In this document: positions 35,509 through 48,195 of the stretch, in pieces
Layout: each line of letters opens with the position of its first letter
Position numbering within the stretch: position 1 is the stretch's first letter
Origin: Dactylonectria macrodidyma
Lineage: Eukaryota; Ascomycota; Sordariomycetes; Hypocreales; Nectriaceae
NCBI GenBank assembly: GCA_020744425.1
Contig: JAGMUV010000001.1
Span: 1,116,001 to 1,180,000 of the forward strand
Length of the DNA: 64,000 bases
Direction: 5' to 3'
The notes under the pieces: model-generated
The model's database searches: none
Told to the model about the DNA's origin: nothing
What the model saw: the letters and a program-made list of their open reading frames with translations, nothing else
Program-made: the position numbers and the translations under genes

Positions 35509-38500
35509 CTAGTCATGCAGGCCGAACATCTTGCGCAAGGAGCCAAACTTCTTCTTCTTTTGTTCAGGTAGCTCCGCGAAGGCTTCCTGGTTGCCAGGGA
35601 GGGAATTGTCGAACTCTGCATTGTGATCATGACCAAGGGCACCTTGTGAGGTGCTGCGGCGCTTGAGGATCCCTTGCTTCACTGCGGAAGCGGGCGAAGA
35701 CGGGCCGTGACCGCTGGAAGTGGATGGTCGTTTTTCGTCGTTGACGTAGGTATCATGCGATTCATCCTCACCGTATACGTCGTCTAGGGTGTGGGTGTTG
35801 CCATTCTCCTGCAAAGGCCAGTTTGGGCCGCGTTTCTGGAGGCGTGAGTTATGCGGGTTGCTTGTTTTGCGGATGACGGCGAGCTCATCGGTGCTACGCT
35901 CCAACCGTGTGTCCCGTCGAGCTGCGCTCTCACTAACGGGCCGTGATATCTTGCCAGTGCCGTCCTTTTTACGTCGAAGAATAGACATGAAGCTTCCTCG
36001 CCTAGAGTGCCCTGATCGGCCAGCTCTTGGCTCCTGAGGAGAGGCGGGCTGTCCCGAGGTTGGAGACCTCATGTTGTCTCGTCCAGAACCGCTCCGGTGA
36101 AGCGCGGCGTCAGGTCTTGACGCCACTCTACCATTGCCAGACACAATAGGCTGAGGCAGCACGATGTCATCATCGCTGTCAGGGAGCTCTGGAGAATCCT
36201 CGTCTTCCCTTTGAGACTGACGAACGCCCATAGCGGCAGCGGCGGCTGAGCTGGATGCCTTGCTGCGCATCGTCCTTGGCGTGATATTCTGCTTTGGCTT
36301 CCGCGAAGGAGTTTCGTCTTCATCACTAGACTCCGCAAAACGGCTTTGGAACGCAGGTCGGGCATCTTCCTCATCGCTGGAGTCCGCGAACCGACTGGTG
36401 CTACGGCTCTTTTGGGGCTTCTTGGCCTTGGCAGACGGGCGACTGAATCCCGACATGCGTAGACTGGAAGTGCTCCGATCGCTCGATTCGCCTCGCAGTG
36501 ACTGACGCATACGGCCTCCTATGGCCACTGACGGAGAGATTGTGCCAGAGTTGCGACGGAATGCCGATCCCGTAGGTGACAAAGAACGGAGGCTAAATCG
36601 GCTGCTGCCCCTACCAGCATCGGATGCAGGAGCGGCATGCTCCCGCGCATTGCTTCTCATTGTGCTCCTAAAACCAAAGCCCCCTCCTCCACCGGTACGG
36701 GCACGTCGAAAGCTACTTTCGCTGGAATCGGAACCTCGTCGCCTTAGCGTGGGCTTCGTCGAGGCACTCGGGTTGACGTGCGTCGACGAAGTTGTTCTGT
36801 CAGCGGACTGATTGCGTCGTGGGTTTTTGATTTGCTCGGTGCTTGGAGGCTGGTACGATGATGGCCGATCCTTCTGCGTCGCTGAGGAGCGAGGCCTAAT
36901 CTGACCATCTAGAGGTCCATTAGACCTCAACGTCTTCTGCATCCTATTGCCAGTGAGGGCAACCGGTTCAGGCTCCGCACGGAGAGACTTTCGCATGTGC
37001 CCATCGTGAGACCCTCCGGCAGCATCGCCTGTTCTCATAGACTTGCGCATACTTCCAGATTGGACGGGCTTCGTTGGCTCCGGTACCATGGGCTCCTCTC
37101 CACGCATCGACTTCTTCAGTTTCGATCCGCCTGTAGCTTTTGGCTTCACTACTCTTGCTGGCGATGGAGGAGTTTCGGCATGCCAGACTGTACCCGGTTG
37201 GATCTGATACACCCTGCCAAGGTCAGTGGGTTCAATAGAAACCGCGGGGTCGGCGCTCTTTTCCAACGACCTTCGTTTCTTGGCCTTCTTCGGTTGGGGA
37301 GCTGCCTCTTCAAGGTCAGCTTCTTCCCCAGCCTCCTCTGTTGCTTCCCGTTCTAATTGGCGCCGCTTGTCCGTGCTGAGGCTTTTCCAGTATGCCTTGG
37401 CATGCTCCCAGTCATTTTGTGTTTGCAAGGGTTCCTGTGATGCAGTTTCGGCCGGAGTAATGCCCATGGTGACATCGTTCTCCTTAGACTTGGCGACAGT
37501 CTTCTCAAATAACTTCTTAGAGACCTTGTCGATAGGGCTGTCGACAATAGCATCTAGAGACATGAATCCATCGCCCTCGATATCGGATAGGTCTTCATAT
37601 GCGTCACTGTATATACTGCTTCCATCAGTCTCCTCCTCTTCCTCTTGGATATCATGTATTTGAGGGCTGGGAGGGGTGACTCCGGTAGGCTCCATCGATC
37701 GTTGCGGCGTCAATGTTACAGGTAGGTTGGAACCCACTGTTTGTGCTGAAAGGCCACTGTCCGCGCGCGGGGGTAATTCTTTAACCGTCTCGAACTGCGA
37801 AGTGCTGGACTCAACGGGCTGTGGCGTTGTGTCATCCTCGGGAAAGCCGCCGGGCAGGTCGAAAAAGTCCTGGGGAGAGTCTTGCCGGCCATCGTCTTGG
37901 ACACGGGGGCTTGGGTGAGTGAGGGAAATCACTGGAATATTTCTATCAGATTCCGGTGCCAATTCGACACTGCCCGGGCCCTTGCCGAGACCACTGCTGG
38001 TCGATTGTTCCAGTCCCTTCGCAGAAAGTTTGCTTTCGGCCTCAGTTTCGTCGTCTGAACTCATGGGGCTGTTGCTGATATATCCAGGGGAATCGACGGA
38101 AGTTACAATTGGAGGTAGTGGCTCTCTGTACTTCGAAATGTTGGCTGCGTTCCGTGAAGATTGTTCTTGGGCCAAGATAGATCCAATTGCCATATCACTC
38201 GACTGCCCCGGATCTTCCACAGGCATCTGGCTAGGGCTTGGTTGATTTGAACCCCCTGCGGCGACTTTGGGGGACCAAGGGCGTTCGGATGGCCGGACCA
38301 ACGGCCGCTCTTCGAAGTCCCGAGTCTTCTTTTCTCGAATACTACCAAAAGATGGTAGAGCTGGTCGGGGAGTCATCTTCTCATCCTCTTCCAATGACAC
38401 CGAGTCTCTTTTTGGTCGGCTGATAATATTATGCCAGGCCTTCTTCGTCTGCGGACTCGGTAGCTGAGTCAGGTCTGGCTCGGGTGGTTCTGCAGACTCT

Positions 38501-40376
38501 CCAACAACGGTATTTTGGTCGTCAAAGCTCACACGTGCACTCTTCCTGCGAGCAAGGCTTGCGTCTGTATGAGTCCCGACATTCACCAGGGCACTCGAAG
38601 CCTCCGAACCATCCTCTGAGGGCGACGCTTCACCTCTTGTAGGACTTCGATGTTTCATGGCTGACTTTCGCGGCGATAATGATCGAGGAGGCGGCTCATG
38701 TCTCACGACGAGTTGATCGGTAGTGGGTGCGAAATGAGGGATGCGAACAGGGCTTTCTGAGTGTACCCGAGTTCGAGAAACGGCTTCGCGTGGTGTCGCA
38801 ATGATGGCTTGGCCAGTGAGTGACTTAGGTTCAAGCTCCTGGGTCTTAATCACTTGAGGGTCGATCTCTTGTGTCTGGTTGTTTACGGATGTAGTTTCGG
38901 GTCCCTTCTGGACTGGCGGGGATATGTTTCTTCGAACGGCTTCAGGGACCAATACTTCATAACTCTGAGACGTTGATCGAGCCTCCTGGTCGTACTGATC
39001 CTCCAACTCCGGAAGTTCATGCACTATAGACGGTCGCTTTTTGACAGGAGAGCTCCTAGCTGAGCTAGTCGGTGGGATGGCCGCCACTTCCCGGGTCGTT
39101 TCTTGATAGTGATTGACTGGCTCCGTGATATCCGACTCCGACTCCGACGCATACTCTGGCTCAGAGTCCAGCTCAGCGTCCAGGTCCGAGTCTTCGACGA
39201 CCGACTCCTTTATCGTGGTTTCAGGCTCGGGGGTGTGCCTTGGTGCCTCGGTCTCCCGTTGCTGGACAACGTTGGTTGCTTTTGCTGAAACCTGGGGAGG
39301 CTGTGGTGCGGTTGATTGGGGGGCAGGGGCGTCAACTGCTGTACCCTTGATCCTGCTCACATTTCCCTTCTTGAGATGGGAGCCACCTCTTGGCGCAACC
39401 TGGCTCTTCTTCTTCACAGACTTTTCGGAAGCATCTCTAATGCTCTGTTCGCGAATGAGTAACTCGGCCCGTGGTACCATTCTCCTGGAATTTGCATCGT
39501 AGACCATCGCATGATCAGAGCCGGGGTCGTGACTGGAAAGCGGGTATGAAAAGTTAATTGATGAGCTAGGGCTGCTTGGTCGTAGATCAGATGAAAGCCT
39601 TGGCTCAACCGCAGCATCCGAGCGACGGACGTTGGATAGATTCCCAGGTGTCGCGGCGCCGAACCACGACCCTCGGCCGTCGGCCATCTTTTGGCTAGCC
39701 GTCCGGAACGGTTGGGTTTGTAGGCTCGTGGCTCTCTTATGGGTATGGCTTGCCCGTTCGGTCCTGAACTGGCCTTCTTTCGGAATACTAGGCACTGGGG
39801 GTACATCGTGCGAATTGGGCGCGGCGCTGCGAGCTGGCGATGGAGAGCGGAATGTCCGGTCGGTCATGGAACCAGAGCTAGAAGTCCTGTGGAGAGTCCT
39901 TCCGCCATTATCTCGGCTCCCCGTCGATGAGACCGATGCGCTCCTTCGCATCGCGCGCTTGGATTGAACTTGTGCGACATTGGTGGGAGTCGTGGGCCGA
40001 GCCTTGAGGGCGGCGGCGGCGGCGGCGGAGGATAGTGAGTTAGATGGTTCTCGACGCAGAAAGGCCGAGGCGGCAGCTGTCGCAGCATTCGGGTTTGCGG
40101 TTTCCCTAGTGAGAGGCTGTTGCCAGCGCAAAAGCTCCATGTTAGATGATGCTCACAGGTGGTGGGTGGGACGCGAGGTGAGAATAAGGAATATGGGCAG
40201 GAACGATTGATTCCGTCATCGATATAGATAGACGCCATCCTGCCAAGCTAGGCTCTAGCCAAATCCCATCGAGCCAGAACCTCGCACGACGAACTCTAAC
40301 GCTAAAACCGGTGAGGAGGTATTGCGGGAGCGACGCTTACCTGGGCGGCAGGCCGGTGCCTCCTGGATCCGAACAT
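35509..40376 (-). CDS. Large disordered Ser-rich protein, possibly eisosome Seg1-like
   Basis: Exon 1 is 40376-40341 (MFGSRRHRPAAQ), intron 40117-40340 (GTAAGC, CTAAC branch, CAG; 224 bp), exon 2 40116-35509; 1547 residues. The ATG at 40140 lies inside the intron and would give a slightly different N-terminus (MELLRWQQ); the spliced start is preferred for its consensus signals and better N-terminus. The protein begins with an Ala-rich block (ANPNAATAAASAFLRR, then SSAAAAAALKARP) reminiscent of fungal Seg1-type eisosome scaffolds. The rest is Ser/Pro/acidic and disordered. A basic stretch repeats an M-[RKQ]-[KQ]-[ST]-[LM]-R motif (plus-strand 36490-37130). It ends with a basic amphipathic tail, KKKKFGSLRKMFGLHD. 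Plasma-membrane association is inferred; the family assignment is tentative. Confidence 0.8.
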
Positions 40377-41945
40377 GGCGGATAGTGAAGGCGGCGCAAG
40401 GCCAGCAGTCGTCAGCGGACGGTGCGCATGAGAATGTGCAACGGGCGGTAGTGAGGCTGGAGCAGGAGCTAAGCTGTGAGATAGGGTTCGAGGGGTTGGC
40501 AGCGCGTAAGCCGCAGGATAGATATCGGCCTGCTTATTGTACGTATGTCTGTAGGCACTCGAGGTGGGAATAGTAAAGGCGAGGGACGAGAAAGATGTTT
40601 TGGCTGCGCTAGAGCTGATGACGGAGGGCATCAAGCCACTCAGGCTAAGGAGGGAGGCCCCACTCTTTAGTTAGCATCGAATCCCTCCACCAGCCATAGA
40701 AACGACTCGCGCTAGGGCCTCCCAGGTACCTTGCGTCCAGTGCAAATCGCTGCGTAACCAATGTACTAAGGCGGCGGGCATTGAACTTTTTGAACTTTTT
40801 ACAACCGAAAGCTTCAGGTGCCGTCGACCCAGGACCTGTCAATTCATGGCCCATCATCCAAAAGCAGCAGAAATGCAATCGTGGCTTGATAGGGGTAGCT
40901 CGGCTGCCTTCATAAAACTCTTCCAGCTCGCTACCGTCTCGCATCCTCGTACCGCGATTTTCTACTTAAAACTGTAGCAATCTAAATTGTTTGAATCGAG
41001 TCGAGACTTAGGATCATTGTCGTCATTGAACTACTTGCGAGACAAGTTCCGTCGTCTCAGCTGGCGGGTGCTTCGGTCGCTCAAGTCACCGTCACGCTGG
41101 CCTTCAAAACTGGGGGCTTAGACCACCCCTCAAGCCCGCCCTGACGTCAGTGATGGGTCGCCCTCATTTCCGCCCGCTTTTGTTTCCCCTCTAGCGCTTC
41201 ACAGGTTGCGGCCTTGGTCATGCAAGATAATTGACGAATGGCATTGCACTACGTAGTAGAGCTACTGCTGCATTCTCTCATCCCTGGACTCATTGTCCAC
41301 CTAGACGTGCCAGATCGAAGCTATACCCCGTCTTAACCCCTGTCCGTGTCGCATTAACTTCTAAACCTCCGAGCATATCGTCCAAGTCCCGATTCGCAGG
41401 TAACTGGGATCCATTTTTCGTCCATCTCACGAGTGACATACGACAGCACAAACATACAGTATGAGCTTGGATTATTCTGTCTCTAGGAATGTAGGGTGCC
41501 AACGGTAGGCTGCTCGCCTGGCCCGAAAGATCATCCATCCTGCTGTTGTGGTCATCAAGTCTGCAGACGAGACTCCCGCACAGCCCCAGTATCCTCCCAA
41601 AACTCTTCCCATCCACGGAGCCTCCTCCCCACCGAGTTTGCTCCTCAATTTTCCGCTGGTCTTCCGCATTTAAGTTAGATGGCCTCGTAAGACTGACATA
41701 TCGAATCGCTAGGGTCGCGACATCTCTTGGGTTGTGCAGGTACCAACCAACCAACCACCCTTAGTGAATCCAGAATGCTGGTCGCCCATCGATAATGTCC
41801 AGGTTCCAGTGGAATGTGCCAATGATTGAATCCATACAACGCGCTTTCAACCAAGACTCAAACAAGTGTGGACGGCTATAATTAGCTGAACCAAAATTCA
41901 CTCTCGTTGGAAGCCGAGGACTCCACGCGCCTCAAGACTCGACAA
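40377..41945. other. Intergenic region
   Basis: Upstream of the Ser-rich gene and downstream of the next minus-strand gene. A 154-codon minus frame (41290-41754) has no recognisable domain and no clear splice partner, so it is not called. Confidence 0.45.
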
Positions 41946-44156
41946 CTATGTCTTGATAATAGGCGGTAATTCATCAAACGCTGGAGGGAGGTCAGGTGGC
42001 GGGTCCGCATAAACTATGTTGGGTTCGTCCACACGGCTCGCCTCTGGTTGCATCGAATGACTCTTCCCTGTCTCGATCTGGCGAGCACCTGGTTCGACCT
42101 CTGGTTCAACCTCTAGCTCAGCCTCCGGCTCGACCTCTGGCTCGGCCAAAGATTCGGAGTGGCCCTGGGCTGAAGTTTGGGCTGCCTGGCTGCCCTTAGC
42201 TGGTGCCTTGGGGTTCTTTCTCCCTTTCCTGCTCTTCGCCTTGGCCTTTTCAAGTAGACGCTTCCGATCTGCTTCTTCCTGTCGGTGGCGCCGGTCTTTG
42301 ATTTCGTAATCTCGTATGAGAGCTCTTGGTGGTTCGCCAAAAATGCGCTCGTATTCACAAAACTCACAAATCCAAATGTCCGTCGGCTTCACTTGGTTGT
42401 TAAAGTACCTGTCGGCAGCAGCATCCCGGCGGTGCCGAGATGCGGCGTCGAGCTCCCTGTTTAATCGGCGGCGAGCTCTCCTGCCTGAATTTCCAGAGCC
42501 GCCACTCGCAGCCTTTGACGAGCCCTGGTGGGCTGTACTGCTGCTCCCGTTTGCGCCTGGGGCCATATTGGAAGTTGCCTGAGTGCCTGTGCTCTGCTTC
42601 GTAGAATGGCCTGAAACATCGGGTTAGCAGTCGTTACCACAACCGACTGGGAAAATCAAAGCTTACCGGGCCACTGGACAGTGCCAGGAACCTGCGAGTC
42701 GCAGGTAAAAGTGAATTGGGTGGAGGCAGGCGTAGTCTTTTCCGTAGACGAGTGTTGCTGTAGGAGACTAACGTTCTCCTGGCCCTGCGGACGTAGCTTC
42801 TCGGCGTTGGCAATAGCGTTGGAAATGATACCGGTGCTTTCGCGCTCTGGCCAAGGTCAGTGGTTAAGATTTTTCGTATACAAATACGTGAACAATATGT
42901 GTTTAAAGGAGTGATGCTATGAAAAAGCGATGAGGCAAAGGCGTTGCTTGGTTGAGGCGGTGATGAAGGGGAGGGAGCGTTTGTGCTGTAGCAAGTACGG
43001 TGCATGCCGAAGTCGCTTTCCCGCATCCTGCCCAGCAACCAGTTGAGAAAAGAACCAGGAGCATGCGGCATTCAGAGAAACAAGGACCGGCACAGTAGTT
43101 CAACAACGGCTAGAGCAATGTACGCTACCGGCCGGGCTTGACCGTGATGTGAAATGAAGAACGAAAATGTGAGAAACGGCATAGACCGTACTTACCAGGG
43201 GACGCCCACTGTGGTGGGACATTTTTGGATGTCCGTCCGGCCCATGTATTGTTACCGTCCGAAAGCGCTCGCAACGGGCTTCTCCCGTTTCTAGACCTTC
43301 CAAGCCTCCCCCTGCCAGGACCCGATATGCCTTGGCTGTTGGTCATGAAAGTCCCTGAGCTGGGATACCCCGCGGTTTGGGAGTAGAGCCTGTCACCGTT
43401 GACCTCACTTGGTGGGGACTGCGGTCCGGAGGATATCGTCAAAGAACTAGGGTCGTTGTTCAGCACATGTGTGCCGTTGAGCGTTGGGTCTCCAGCAGAT
43501 GGTATCTTTCGCTTCTTCTTATTGTTGGTGTTCTCAAAGGAATCGTAGCCATCAACGGATGACGCCACTGATGGAGGTGGGGGTTGAGGATTTGGGTGCC
43601 GTGCTTGATCCGGTCGTGATGGGCGTCGAGTCGCTCGTGTCAGAATTTCCGGAGGAGATCTAGTCACTAAGGTGCTTCGAAGCGCGTTCTCTTCCTCGTC
43701 GCCGTCTGAGAGCCCTACACCATTCCTTCGAGGGGTGTAGTTCCGCCCTGGATCGTTTCGGCGCACTGGTTCCACGGGGCTCGTAGAGCCGGGTCTCGGT
43801 GGGCTCCCCTCATCTTTTGGGGTGCAAGGAGGATAATAGAAGAGGAGGGCATTTTCGTGTGTCGAAGGAGGATACTTGATCGTATCTGCAACCTCGGGTG
43901 AGAGTCTCTCTCGGAGCCGACGCTTCGGCAACGGCCGAATCGGTCGATCTGGGAATAGCGACGATACGGTATCTGGTGACATTATGGGGCTGAGATCTGC
44001 TGCGGAGTAACGAAGCCATCGCGTTAGCAAATAGATCATTACGGCGCCGACAAGCCCCGTCAGAAGAGCAGGGAATGCAGGCATGACAACGACAAGAGTG
44101 GGGTTCGAGATCTGAATGCAAGTGACCTCGTCCATATCCCTGAGTTTGACAGCCAT
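41946..44156 (-). CDS. Membrane-anchored protein with C-terminal CEFCEYERIFG motif, unknown function
   Basis: Exons 44156-43196, 42846-42667 and 42610-41946; introns 42847-43195 (349 bp) and 42611-42666 (56 bp), both GTAAGY to CAG. Frames join exactly to 601 residues. An alternative start at 44135 (MDEVTCIQIS) is possible. One hydrophobic segment lies near residues 18-46 (LVVVMPAFPALLTGLVGAVM), so the N-terminus is a membrane anchor or uncleaved signal. A long Pro/Ser-rich disordered middle follows. The C-terminal third has a Cys pair in DIWICEFCEYERIFG, then a Lys/Arg-rich helix (DRRHRQEEADRKRLLEKAKA), then an acidic repeat EPEVEPEAELEVEPEVEPG. Domain identity is not recognised. Missing the long first intron would split this into two genes. 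Confidence 0.8.
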
Positions 44157-45688
44157 TCACGGGGATGAAGACAGGTTGTAGCTAGCAACCGGCAGAGAAG
44201 CGCTGGAGGATGTAGGGGGAAAGCATACCCATCGCACATCGTACATAAGGTTGAGTCTGAACAGTTGAAGCAAGAACAATGCAGCGGCAGGTCGTACCAG
44301 ACCCCACGAGGCCCAGTGCCAGCAACCAAGTCGTAGAATGACTTGCAGAACCAAAAATTATATTGCCGTGCTTTTCGGGGGTATCAAGATCGAATCGTCT
44401 AAGAAGGCAAGGGCTTGAACACGGGCAATTCGGTCGGGATCCAAAACGTTCTACTTGCAGGTCAGATAGTGGTAACATAGGCATGGGCAGAGCAAGCAGC
44501 CAACACCCCAACACGAGTTTGCAAAAACAAATCGGGAACAGCGAGAGCCTTGCAGTGATAAAACAGCGCTGAGGACAGTCGTGCTTGCGTGTGCGGGTGG
44601 TTGGCTGCTCATTCAGTCGGGACCAAACCCACGACTTACCCGGTGACGAGGGACAAAGTGGGTTACCTGTCGGAGGTAATGGGGGACCTGACCTCGGCCA
44701 GAACCCAGGAGGGCAGAGGGCCTAGAGGGGAGCGTTGGTCGCCAAAAGAAGTTGCCAAAATGAGGAGGTCAAGTCTTTAAAATGCAAGGCTCAACAAATG
44801 AGAGGCTGTACGAGCTCGTTGTATGCGTAGAGTGTTTTGGGTTGCGTGGTTCGCAAGGCACGATTGCAAATGATAGTGGTGGCTGCTCGTGTGGTTAAGA
44901 GGTGGGAGCCACCAGGGCCACCAAACACAGCTACTTAGTAAGCATTGGGGAGGGGAGTAATTCACAAAGGCGTACAGTGCATAACGAATTTATGCATAGC
45001 TACAGGCACCCTGGTGGGCTCTGTGCCACGAGCTAGCACTCACAATTTCATAAATGCAAAGAGCCTAGGTAGGTAGCTAGCCCCGCAAGGATTTCTAGTG
45101 GGCAAGAGCACACACTCGGACTTTTTTGAGGGACCAGCTCCCTGTGAATCGCTAGACTGAGGTGGTGAAGTTAGTGAGACCACTCACTGCCCACTGCCCA
45201 CCCACCCAGGTACAGTGCTGTACTGCCCACGCCCACTGCCACCTACCCGTACCCGCTACTAACGCCCATGCCCGCTGCCCACGCCCACGCATCTCAAGTT
45301 CCTCTCTCTCCATCTCTCTCTCACCCGTCACCTCGCTCTCTCCCCTCTCAGCTCTCGGGCCTCGTTTCTCTTCGCGCACTCTTCGGCCCTCCTCCGTGTC
45401 ATGCCTTTTGCGCCTCTGCCCGTCCTCGACATGCTTAGTTGCCAATCTCGACTCCGATCCGGCTTCTCTTCCTCGTCACGTCCTTGCCAGTGTCAGTAGT
45501 CGTTCTTGTTGGCGCCGGCCTTCTTCGCCCTCCTCACCACTGGGCACGCTGCCAATTCTCTCGCGCCCTTCCTCAACTCGACTCCTCCGGCGCCCTCGAT
45601 CACCTCATCTCAGCTCTCTACCCTCTGTCGCTTCCTCCACCCTTACTCCTCCTCCTACCCGCGCTCCCCCCTCCCTCGCGTCCTCTCA
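44157..45688. other. Divergent intergenic region with GCCCAC-rich tract
   Basis: Promoter region between a minus-strand and a plus-strand gene. It carries a CCCACTGCC-rich imperfect repeat (45180-45295) followed by CT-rich DNA (45296-45420) that probably marks the start of the PHD-gene transcript. No other gene supported. Confidence 0.5.
45180..45295. repeat. Imperfect GCCCACTGCC/GCCCACGCC repeat tract
   Basis: Many near-copies of GCCCACTG and GCCCACGC in about 115 bp, just upstream of the pyrimidine-rich leader of the PHD-finger gene. Possibly a cluster of C-rich binding sites or only biased composition. Confidence 0.6.
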
Positions 45689-47744
45689 ATGGCACCGCCC
45701 TCGCCGCGACGATCATCGAGAGCTCGCGCTACCAATCCACAGTCACAACAATCCTCTGTGACATCGAGTACGTCCGGCCGCCTCGAGCGGAGCACCCGAT
45801 CTGTCACAAAGCCCTCGTCGAACAAGTCGACCCCAAGCGCCTCGCTCTCGTCGGAGCCGCTCGAAGATCTCGACGACACCCTCCTGACCCGAAGAAGAAA
45901 ACGCGGCCAAGACGACGATATCGACAAGGCTTCGCAGCCAGATACGTTTGATATGGTGAATGGAAGCGATGACCTTCAGGAAGAGGACGAGGCTGTTCGC
46001 TGCCTGTGTGGCTCTGAGGACTACCCGGGTCGCCCTCCTGTAGACGGGCCCGATGCCGACTTCTTTGCTGCCATTGAGCTCACCGAAGACGTTACCGGCT
46101 TCTTCGTTCAATGCGACATTTGCAAAGTCTGGCAGCACGGCGCTTGTGTTGGCATCTTCAGCGCCGAGAGCTCACCCGATGAATATTTTTGCGAACAGTG
46201 TCGCAAGGACCTCCACAAGATCCATACCGCCAGCAACGGGTACGTTCCCTCTTCCTACCTTTCCCTACACATGAGCAATTCCCTTTCGAGCCCGCGTCGG
46301 GTTGTCACGATTCTAGCGAGTGTGCGCCTGAGAGGGTCCCCTCCGCTCACCAGCCCACTCTCTTCACAGAGGTGTGAAAGCGCCTCAAACTTCGTGTCTC
46401 GCCACTGACGCATTTCAATAACAGGCAAAAATACTCCAAATATCTCCCTCTCAATCGGCCCTCGCGCGCTACGTCTCGAGCTACCTCGATCACCAAAGAA
46501 GGCACTCGGTCACCGAAAAATGGAACAGGCAAGAACTCGCGGCCTACCTCCGCGTCGCTGGCTGCGAAACGTCGTTCGACAATGAACAGTCGCGATCGGG
46601 CCTACGATGACGAACAGCTCCGCCGCGCCATAGAGGCAAGCAAGGAGGACGCGCCTGAGGATAACCTAGAAAATGCTGTCAGGCGAGCCAAGCGCGGTCG
46701 CAGTGACAGCGAAGGGTCCGTCGCCGTAGGCTCCCAGTCACCGGGCGAGAAGCTGATTTCAACAAGGAACAATTCGAATGTCAAAAGACAGCGGACGAGT
46801 TCTCGATCCGCATCACCGCCTGCTGAGGTGGTGGAAGCACCCAGTCGCGACGAGTCAGAAGACGAGTCAGGCACGCGAAATAGCACCAAAAAGGGTCGAA
46901 ATGGCAAAACCCTCCCGATTAAGACCGAGAAGGATGAGAAGGAACGGCAGCGGCAAGAAGCTGCAAGCAAACGTAAAGGTCGTGCAGAAAGACGGCGCGC
47001 AGAGGGTCAGTACCTTTTTTTTCTTAGTCTCCACTCTCCTACCCAACATCCAGAACTAACGATCCTCAAGACTCAGACCCCTCCGAAGAGGCTCCTATCG
47101 TCACGACGAAACTGCCGGTTGCAAAGAGCGTTGAGCCACCGATCGTTGCGGTTGAAGTTCCCCCAACTGTTCCCGAACCCACCCCCGACACGCCGCCAAC
47201 CAGCCATCCGCCAATTGGTAGCTCCCACAAGAGAGGGGCGAGGAACAATCATAAGAAGGGAAAAGGAAGAAATCAATACACAAGAGATCGCGAAGCAGAC
47301 AATGGCGAATCCCCAGCTCGATCTATGTCACGCGACATTCAGAAGAATGGCGATGAATCGGCTACTACAACTGCGGGGCATTCCAAGTCATCCACTAGCG
47401 ATCATCGGCACAGTTCCAAGTCTAAATCGGCTCTGCCAAACAAGCTGAGCATGATGGACATGAAGCGACGGGTGGGCGCCATCATGGACTTTATTTCAAG
47501 GACCCAAGTCGACCTGGCGACGGAAGCTCTCCCCACGAACAACGAAGAACCAAAGAGTGGGCAAGCCTCTCCAAAGATACCAGTCCCTCATACCAACGGC
47601 AATGCGGAGATTCAGCCAGGCTTGGGCGATACTGAAACTGACCCAGAATCCTCACATGCCAAAGATTTCAAAGAGCTGAACTGTATGGAGATGATGGATG
47701 TTCTGACACGGGATATGGTCAAGTGGCAGAACCAATATGCATAA
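45689..47744 (+). CDS. cti6: PHD-finger protein, Cti6-like subunit of Rpd3L histone deacetylase complex
   Basis: Exons 45689-46239, 46425-47005 and 47071-47744; introns 46240-46424 (185 bp) and 47006-47070 (65 bp, ACTAAC branch). 601 residues. A C4HC3 PHD finger spans about 102-175: RCLCG, CDICKVWQHGACVG and YFCEQC provide the zinc ligands, with the Cti6-type long insert between the first Cys pair and CDIC. Later there is a UIM-like DDEQLRRAIEASKED helix, a Lys/Glu-rich region, and a conserved C-terminal helix (ELNCMEMMDVLTRDMVKWQNQY). In yeast, Cti6 reads methylated H3K4 and links Rpd3L to repression. Nuclear function is inferred from the PHD domain and the tail together. Confidence 0.85.
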
Positions 47745-48195
47745 TGCAGTGTGGGTATACCATGGTTGGGTGTGTATGGCCTACACCTGGCGCAAGCTGT
47801 CTTTCGCGGGTCTGGTGTACGATTCAAGGAGTTCTACGGTTGGATGCATTTCCGGCGTCACAAAGCATCAACGGACGATGCAGGAGGTTTTTTTTATCTT
47901 TTTCTTTCCCATCCTTTCAAGCCGAGCCCACAAATGTGGTTTGGATCCTCCGGGCTCTACGCGTGGCTTATCAATATACCCTACCAGGCTCACCTGCTAG
48001 TTCGACCTAGGGGTCTTCTCAAGTTTAACGAAGGACGCGTTATGTGTAAAGCGGAATCAATTTTCACAAACAGTTGGAATTGGTATGAGTTGCAGAGTGT
48101 CTAGTGTACAATAAAAGCAATACCATTATATATATACATGGCGGCCTACCTCAGCCTACCTCATTATGATTCGTAGGACCAAAACCTATCTCTCG
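47745..48195. other. Convergent 3' flanks
   Basis: Between the PHD-finger gene and the GTPase gene, which point at each other. It includes a TATATATATA tract near 48127-48137 and polyA-signal-like AATAAA near 48111. No gene. Confidence 0.55.

Noticed and set aside
40140..40140. ATG giving MELLRWQQ as the start of the Ser-rich protein
   Set aside because: It lies between a CTAAC branch point and a CAG acceptor of a canonical intron; the upstream exon gives a better N-terminus.
35789..40210. Many plus-strand frames opposite the large Ser-rich gene
   Set aside because: They are antisense shadows of one 4.6-kb open frame.
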